Origin: UBA5342 sp965662645
GTDB lineage: Bacteria > Bacteroidota > Bacteroidia > Bacteroidales > UBA5342
Assembly (NCBI GenBank): GCA_965662645.1
Contig: CBFIII010000003.1
Location: forward strand, 62,001 to 126,000
Length of the DNA: 64,000 nt
Direction: 5' to 3'
Shown here: positions 59,001 through 64,000 of the stretch, in pieces
Layout: each line of letters opens with the position of its first letter
Position numbering within the stretch: the stretch's first letter is position 1
Translations under genes and position numbers: made by a program
The notes under the pieces: generated by a model
Seen by the model: only the letters and a program-made list of their open reading frames with translations
The model's database searches: none
What the model was told of the DNA's origin: nothing

Positions 59001-59868
59001 AGAAGGATGGACAACTGATGCACATACTAATGATCTTCTTCGTCGTATTATTTTAAATTTCTTATTGAAGTGCAAGGAATTTGATGCAATTGCTAAAAGA
59101 AAAGCTTATAAGTTAACTTTAGGCGATGAGTTACCTGCAGGTATTATGCAATTAGCAAAGGTTTATATTGCTAAAAAACGTAAGATTAATGTAGGTGATA
59201 AAATGGCGGGTCGCCATGGTAACAAAGGTATTGTATCTAAGATTGTACGTGAAGAGGATATGCCATTTTTAGCAGATGGTACTACAGTTGATATCTGTTT
59301 GAACCCTCTTGGTGTACCATCTCGTATGAACCTTGGACAGATTTATGAAACAGTATTAGGATGGGCTGGTAATGTGTTAGGCGTTAAATTTGCCACACCA
59401 ATTTTTGATGGTGGTAGCCTTGATCAGATCGATTCTTATGTTCATAAAGCGAATCTTCCTTCTTTTGGTCAGACTCAACTTTATGACGGAGGTACTGGTA
59501 ATGCATTTGATCAGTCTGCAACGGTAGGTATTATATATATGCTTAAGTTGGGACATATGGTTGAAGATAAAATGCATGCTCGTTCTATTGGACCATATTC
59601 TCTTATTACTCAGCAACCTCTTGGAGGTAAGGCTCAGTTTGGTGGTCAGCGTTTTGGAGAGATGGAAGTTTGGGCACTGGAGGCTTTTGGTGCTGCTAAT
59701 GTTCTTCAAGAGATTCTGACAGTAAAATCAGATGATGTAATAGGGCGTGCTAAGGCTTATGAAGCTATTGTTAAAGGTGATAATATGCCGAAACCGGGTA
59801 TTCCGGAGTCTTTGAATGTATTATTACATGAGCTGAAAGGTCTAGGACTAAGTCTGCGTTTAGAGTAG
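56056..59868 (+). CDS. rpoB: DNA-directed RNA polymerase subunit beta
   Basis: Second-largest subunit of RNA polymerase, 1270 residues (normal for the phylum). Landmarks: GSFVINGAERVIVSQLHRSPG in the protrusion/fork (read as GSFVINGAERVIVSQ then LHRSPG), the rifampicin-binding cluster FFGTNALSQFMDQTNPLAE with THKRRLSALGPGGL, PIETPEGPNIGLI, the active-site loop ALGRNLKVAFMPWKGYNFED (20 residues), RKINVGDKMAGRHGNKGI and the C-terminal clamp GKAQFGGQRFGEMEVWALEA. The rifampicin cluster shows no obvious resistance change at its Asp and His positions. Confidence 0.99.
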   Translation: MSSTINNQRVSFASIKNHLAYPDFLEVQLKSFQEFFQLESTHQNRTNEGLFKVFAENFPITDTRNNFVLEFLDYFVDPPRYSIEECLDRGLTYSVPLKAKLKLYCTDPEHEDFDTVIQDVYLGQIPYMAPRGSFVINGAERVIVSQLHRSPGVFFAHSMHANGTKLYSARIIPFRGSWMEFATDINSVMYAYIDRKKKLPVTTLLRAIGYESDKDILEIFNLADEVKVNKSSIKAAHGRRLAARVLKTWTEDFVDEDTGEVISIERNEIVLERETTITAENAEDILESGAKTILLHKEDELTTDYSIIYNTLQKDPCNSEKEAVVYIYRQLRNADPADEATAREVMDNLFFSDKRYDLGDVGRFRINKKLNLDIDPSTKVLTKEDIIEIIRYLIELINSKADIDDIDHLSNRRVRTVGEQLYNQFSIGFTRMARTIRERMNVRDNEVFTPVDLINSKTVSAVINSFFGTNALSQFMDQTNPLAEVTHKRRLSALGPGGLSRERAGFEVRDVHFTHYGRLCPIETPEGPNIGLISSLCVFAKISGLGFIETPYRNVAKGKVDLSDTGYKYYSAEEEEQLIIAQANAPLDDEGRFVKDRVKSRLDGDFPVSSPDEIHLMDVAPNQIASVAASLIPFLEHDDANRALMGSNMMRQAVPILRPQAPIVGTGLEGDLIKDSRVQIMAEGSGVIEKVDALQIVIAYDRAEDDEFVSFDSNVKTYHITKYRKTNQNTCIDLRPLVHKGDRVEKGQILTEGYATENGELALGRNLKVAFMPWKGYNFEDAIVLNERIVREDIFTSLHIVEYSLEVRETKRGMEELTSDIPNVSEEATKDLDENGIIRIGATVKPGDILIGKITPKGESDPTPEEKLLRAIFGDKAGDVKDASLKASPSLKGVVVNKNLFSKVMKTRKGKALDKDKLTSIDEEYERKVADLKDILIEKMNKILTGKTSQGVTNLLKEDLIPKGTKFTKKALIGLDFETINVEGWTTDAHTNDLLRRIILNFLLKCKEFDAIAKRKAYKLTLGDELPAGIMQLAKVYIAKKRKINVGDKMAGRHGNKGIVSKIVREEDMPFLADGTTVDICLNPLGVPSRMNLGQIYETVLGWAGNVLGVKFATPIFDGGSLDQIDSYVHKANLPSFGQTQLYDGGTGNAFDQSATVGIIYMLKLGHMVEDKMHARSIGPYSLITQQPLGGKAQFGGQRFGEMEVWALEAFGAANVLQEILTVKSDDVIGRAKAYEAIVKGDNMPKPGIPESLNVLLHELKGLGLSLRLE

Positions 59869-59931
59869 TAATCATCATTAAGGTGAGAGGTGAAATAGCC
59901 TCTACCTTTAAACTTTTATAATTGTATAAAA

Positions 59932-62900
59932 ATGGCATTTAGAAAAGATAATAAAGTTAGTAGTAACTTTTCGCAAATATCTATTGGGTTGTCTTCTCCT
60001 GAAGAGATTCTTGACCAATCATATGGTGAAGTATTAAAGCCAGAGACCATTAACTATCGTACATATAAGCCAGAACGTGACGGTCTTTTTTGTGAGCGTA
60101 TTTTCGGTCCAGTAAAAGATTATGAGTGTCACTGTGGTAAATATAAGCGCATTCGATACAAAGGCATTATCTGTGACCGTTGTGGTGTAGAGGTGACTGA
60201 GAAGAAAGTGCGTCGTGAGCGTATGGGACATATCGAATTGGTGGTGCCTGTAGCTCATATTTGGTATTTTAAATCATTACCAAACAAAATAGGATACTTG
60301 TTAGGATTACCAACTAAGAAGTTGGAAATGATTGTGTATTATGAACGTTATGTAGTAATACAACCTGGTGTTAGAGGTGAAGATTTAGAAAACCCTATTT
60401 CAGCAGGTGATTTTCTTACTGAGGATGAATATCTAGATATTTTAGATGCATTGCCTCGTGAGAATCAATTCCTTGATGATAAGGATCCTAATAAATTTAT
60501 TGCAAAGATGGGTGCTGAAGCATTGGAAGAGATGCTTGGCCGTTTAGATTTGGATAAGTTGTCTTACGAATTGCGACATAAAGCCAATGTAGAGACTTCT
60601 CAACAACGTAAAAATGAAGCGCTAAAACGTCTTCAGGTTGTAGAAGCTTTTCGTGCTTCTCAGGGGCGTAATAATCCGAAATGGATGGTGGTACGTATTG
60701 TACCTGTTATTCCTCCAGATTTGCGTCCATTAGTTCCTTTGGATGGTGGAAGATTTGCAACATCAGATTTGAACGATTTATATCGTCGTGTGATTATTCG
60801 TAACAACCGTCTTAAACGATTGATTGAGATTAAAGCACCTGAAGTTATTTTGCGTAATGAGAAACGTATGCTTCAGGAGTCTGTTGATAGTTTGTTTGAC
60901 AACTCACGTAAGTCTAGCGCTGTGAAAACAGATGCTAATCGTCCCTTGAAATCACTTTCTGATAGTTTGAAAGGAAAGTCTGGACGTTTTCGTCAGAACT
61001 TATTAGGTAAACGTGTTGATTATTCTGCACGTTCTGTAATCGTTGTAGGGCCAGAATTGAATATGCACGAATGTGGTATTCCTAAAGAAATGGCTGCTGA
61101 ACTTTACAAACCATTTGTTATTCGTAAATTAATAGAGCGTGGTATCGTTAAAACTGTAAAATCAGCGAAGAAAATTGTTGATAAGCGTGAACCTGTTATT
61201 TGGGATATCTTAGAAAATATATTGAAAGGACATCCTATAATGTTGAACCGTGCTCCTACACTTCACCGTTTAGGTATTCAAGCATTTCAACCTAAGTTGA
61301 TTGAAGGAAAAGCCCTTCAGCTTCATCCTTTAGCTTGTACGGCATTCAACGCCGATTTTGATGGTGACCAGATGGCCGTTCATTTACCTTTAGGTAATGC
61401 TGCTATATTGGAAGCTCAAATGTTGATGCTTGGTTCTCATAACATTTTGAATCCTGCTAATGGTGCTCCTATTACTGTACCTTCTCAGGACATGGTTCTT
61501 GGTTTATATTATATTACAAAACCACGTACTGGTGTTAAAGGTGAAGGTTTAGTATTCTATTCACCTGAAGAGGTGCGTATTGCTTACAATGAAGGTCGTG
61601 TTGACATTCATGCTAACATAAAAGTTAAAACTGGAGATCTTAATGATAAGGGAGTATTTGAAATTCAATTAATAGAAACGACTGTTGGTCGTGTTTTTGT
61701 TAATGAATTTGTTCCTGACGAAGTAGGATTTATCAATGAGGTTTTAACTAAAAAGGCATTACGTGATATTATTGGTGGAATCCATAAGAGATGTGGTACA
61801 CCTACTACCGCTGCATTCCTTGATAATATTAAGAACTTAGGTTATGATATGGCATTCCGAGGAGGTTTATCATTCAACTTAGGTGATGTAATTATTCCTA
61901 AAGAAAAAGAAGAATTAGTACAAAAAGGTTACGACGAAGTCGAAGAAATAATGAGTAACTATAATATGGGATTCATTACTAATAAGGAACGTTATAACCA
62001 GATTATTGATACTTGGACTCACGTTAACTCACGTCTTACTACTACGCTTATGAAGCAGATTAGTGAGGATAACCAAGGATTCAATTCTGTATATATGATG
62101 CTTGACTCTGGTGCTCGTGGTTCTAAGGAACAGATTCGTCAGTTGTCTGGTATGCGTGGTTTGATGGCCAAGCCTCAGAAATCTGGTGCTGAAGGTGGTC
62201 AAATTATTGAAAATCCTATTTTGGCCAACTTTAAAGAAGGTCTTTCTGTCTTGGAGTACTTTATTTCTACTCACGGTGCTCGTAAAGGTCTTGCAGATAC
62301 GGCTTTGAAAACAGCCGATGCGGGTTATTTAACGCGTCGTTTGGTGGATGTGTCTCAGGATGTTGTTATTCGTGAAGAGGATTGTGGTACTTTACGTGGA
62401 TTGACTGTAAGAGCCATTAAGAATAAAGAAGAAATTGTTTCAAGTTTAACTGAGCGTATCTTAGGTCGTGTTGTTGTTAATGATGTTTATCATCCTTTAA
62501 CTGGCGAAATAATAGTACGTGCTGGTGAAGAAGTTTTGGAGCTGCATGCTAAGATGATTGAAGAATCTCCACTTGAGGAGATTGAAGTGCGTTCTGTTTT
62601 GACTTGTGAAGCTAAGAATGGTGTTTGTGCTAAGTGTTATGGACGTAACTTAGCAACTGGAAGAATGGTTCAAAAAGGTGAGGCAGTAGGAGTTATTGCT
62701 GCACAGTCTATTGGTGAACCTGGTACTCAGTTGACATTACGTACATTCCACCAAGGTGGTATTGCTGGTAACATTGCAACAGATAGTAGTATGACTACTA
62801 AGTATGATGGTCGTGCTGAATTTGAAGAACTTCGTGTTTTAGATTCTTTAGAGGAATCTGGTGAAAAAGTTGATATTGTTATTAGTCGTACAGCTGAGAT

Positions 62901-64000
62901 GCGTATTTTAGATGAGAAAACTGGTATCGTATTAATGCATCAGCCTATTCCTTATGCTGCTAAATTATTTATTAAAGAAGGAGCTAAGGTTAAAAAAGGA
63001 ACTAAAATTTGTACTTGGGATCCTTATAATCACGTTATTATATCTGAATTAGCAGGTAAAGTATCTTTTGAAAATGTAATTCAAGGTGTTACTGTTAAGA
63101 AAGATTATGACGAGCAGACTGGTATGAGTGAATTAATTATCACTGAGAGTAAGGATAAAACTAAAATTCCAGCGTTACATATTGAAAGTAAGGATGGTGT
63201 TACATTGAAGTCTTATAACCTTCCAGTGGGTGCGCATATTTCTGTTGAAGAAGGTCAGGCTGCTAAGATGGGTGAGGTATTGGTTAAGATACCACGTTCA
63301 GCTGGTAAAGCCGGTGATATCACTGGTGGTCTTCCTCGTGTGACAGAGTTATTTGAAGCGCGTAATCCATCTAATCCAGCTGTAGTTGCTGAAATTGATG
63401 GAGAAGTTGCTTTTGGTAAGATAAAACGTGGTAATCGTGAAGTTATAATTACCTCACGTACTGGAGAAGTGAAGAAGTATTTAGTTAACTTGTCTAAACA
63501 GATCCTTGTACAAGAAAGTGATTATATTCGTGCAGGTATGCCTTTATCTGATGGTGCAATTACACCAGCTGATATTTTAGCTATTAAAGGTCCTACACGT
63601 GTTCAGGATTATATTGTGAACGAAGTTCAAGATGTATATCGTCTTCAGGGTGTGAAGATTAATGATAAACATTTTGAGGTTATTGTTCGTCAAATGATGC
63701 GTAAAGTTGAAATTCTTGAGTCTGGTGATACTATCTTCCTTGAGAAACAGATCATAGATAAACAAGTATTTATGCGTGAGAATGATGACTTGTGGGGTAT
63801 GAAAGTCGTTGAAGAATCAGGAGGTTCAGAATCATTACTGCCTGGTCAGATTGTTTCAGCACGTCGTTTGCGTGATGAGAATAGTCAGATGAAACGTCAA
63901 GATTTTGCATTAGTAGTAGCGCGAGATGCGGTACCTGCTACAGGACGTCAAATGTTACAGGGTATTACACGTGCAGCACTTCAGACTAAATCATTTATGT
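59932..64000 (+). CDS. rpoC: DNA-directed RNA polymerase subunit beta', 3' end cut by window edge
   Basis: Largest RNA polymerase subunit, from ATG 59932 (MAFRKDNKVSSNFSQISIGL) and open to the window end, giving about 1356 residues. The N-terminal zinc ribbon has CHCGKYKRIRYKGIICDRCG. The catalytic NADFDGDQMAVH, with its three Mg-binding Asp, is near residue 473. LHRLGIQAFQPKLIEGKAL precedes it. A second zinc site near 892 has CEAKNGVCAKCYGR. The bridge/trigger region includes GEPGTQLTLRTFHQGG. Bacteroidota RpoC is usually about 1420-1430 residues, so roughly 70 residues are missing from view. It starts 63 nt after rpoB. Confidence 0.98.
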   Translation, partial: MAFRKDNKVSSNFSQISIGLSSPEEILDQSYGEVLKPETINYRTYKPERDGLFCERIFGPVKDYECHCGKYKRIRYKGIICDRCGVEVTEKKVRRERMGHIELVVPVAHIWYFKSLPNKIGYLLGLPTKKLEMIVYYERYVVIQPGVRGEDLENPISAGDFLTEDEYLDILDALPRENQFLDDKDPNKFIAKMGAEALEEMLGRLDLDKLSYELRHKANVETSQQRKNEALKRLQVVEAFRASQGRNNPKWMVVRIVPVIPPDLRPLVPLDGGRFATSDLNDLYRRVIIRNNRLKRLIEIKAPEVILRNEKRMLQESVDSLFDNSRKSSAVKTDANRPLKSLSDSLKGKSGRFRQNLLGKRVDYSARSVIVVGPELNMHECGIPKEMAAELYKPFVIRKLIERGIVKTVKSAKKIVDKREPVIWDILENILKGHPIMLNRAPTLHRLGIQAFQPKLIEGKALQLHPLACTAFNADFDGDQMAVHLPLGNAAILEAQMLMLGSHNILNPANGAPITVPSQDMVLGLYYITKPRTGVKGEGLVFYSPEEVRIAYNEGRVDIHANIKVKTGDLNDKGVFEIQLIETTVGRVFVNEFVPDEVGFINEVLTKKALRDIIGGIHKRCGTPTTAAFLDNIKNLGYDMAFRGGLSFNLGDVIIPKEKEELVQKGYDEVEEIMSNYNMGFITNKERYNQIIDTWTHVNSRLTTTLMKQISEDNQGFNSVYMMLDSGARGSKEQIRQLSGMRGLMAKPQKSGAEGGQIIENPILANFKEGLSVLEYFISTHGARKGLADTALKTADAGYLTRRLVDVSQDVVIREEDCGTLRGLTVRAIKNKEEIVSSLTERILGRVVVNDVYHPLTGEIIVRAGEEVLELHAKMIEESPLEEIEVRSVLTCEAKNGVCAKCYGRNLATGRMVQKGEAVGVIAAQSIGEPGTQLTLRTFHQGGIAGNIATDSSMTTKYDGRAEFEELRVLDSLEESGEKVDIVISRTAEMRILDEKTGIVLMHQPIPYAAKLFIKEGAKVKKGTKICTWDPYNHVIISELAGKVSFENVIQGVTVKKDYDEQTGMSELIITESKDKTKIPALHIESKDGVTLKSYNLPVGAHISVEEGQAAKMGEVLVKIPRSAGKAGDITGGLPRVTELFEARNPSNPAVVAEIDGEVAFGKIKRGNREVIITSRTGEVKKYLVNLSKQILVQESDYIRAGMPLSDGAITPADILAIKGPTRVQDYIVNEVQDVYRLQGVKINDKHFEVIVRQMMRKVEILESGDTIFLEKQIIDKQVFMRENDDLWGMKVVEESGGSESLLPGQIVSARRLRDENSQMKRQDFALVVARDAVPATGRQMLQGITRAALQTKSFM

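Noticed and set aside
1..64000. Mobile element, prophage or integration site
   Set aside because: No transposase, integrase, phage gene, target duplication or att-like repeat beside the tRNAs was seen. Only small REP-like repeats are present.

Overview
The window is a chromosomal segment from a member of the Bacteroidota, most likely Bacteroidales or Marinilabiliales. Several independent signs agree. Many genes are preceded by the Bacteroidota promoter form (TTTG, about 19-21 nt, then TAnnTTTG). Two giant secreted proteins end in type IX secretion system (T9SS) sorting domains. There is a DUF3078 protein and the isomerase-type xylose pathway (xylB-xylA-xylE). The tRNA-Tyr/Gly/Thr/Thr - tuf - tRNA-Trp - secE - nusG - rplKAJL - rpoBC block is typical of the phylum. 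DNA is AT-rich throughout, and no transposase, integrase, prophage, CRISPR array or rRNA gene was found.

Layout. 1-3688 (minus): 5' part of an ammonium transporter, rlmD and carA, with strong terminators. 3950-7604 (plus): an RNase D-like exonuclease and a secreted GH3 glycosidase/serine-hydrolase fusion. 7712-10165 (minus): an acyl-activating enzyme/ACP/PlsC fusion. 10166-11076: gene-free, holding hairpins and two families of short palindromic repeats. 11077-15888 (minus): a secreted serine hydrolase and a giant tricorn-like S41 protease. 16314-17783 (plus): a class V PLP enzyme. 17902-29124 (minus): a long co-directional run of trxB, LolA-like, radA, der, a pseudouridine synthase, a Cys-rich lipoprotein, a DsbA-like thioredoxin-fold protein, AsmA, a TlpA-like thioredoxin and SpoIID/LytB. 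29455-30921: a secreted beta-helix protein. 30996-36883: a xylose locus with a GntR regulator divergent from xylB-xylA-xylE and clear ACAGAACAG operator repeats. 37006-37932: FKBP isomerase and a SUI1/YciH factor.

38885-48475 is the most unusual part. A 2112-residue protein made of nine beta-helix modules ends in a dockerin, a cohesin-like domain and a T9SS tail. Right after it lies a 1064-residue protein with three cohesin-like domains alternating with bacterial Ig domains, plus a PKD domain and a T9SS tail. Together they look like a two-component, cellulosome-like surface assembly.

48727-50476 (minus): DUF3078 protein and MscS channel. 50646-64000 (plus): tRNAs, tuf, tRNA-Trp, secE, nusG, ribosomal stalk genes, rpoB and most of rpoC (cut by the window end).

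Degenerate REP-like hairpins recur just downstream of unrelated genes (7606, 10477, 17790, 33728, 38201, 48543). All family assignments come from reading motifs by eye. No database search was run.
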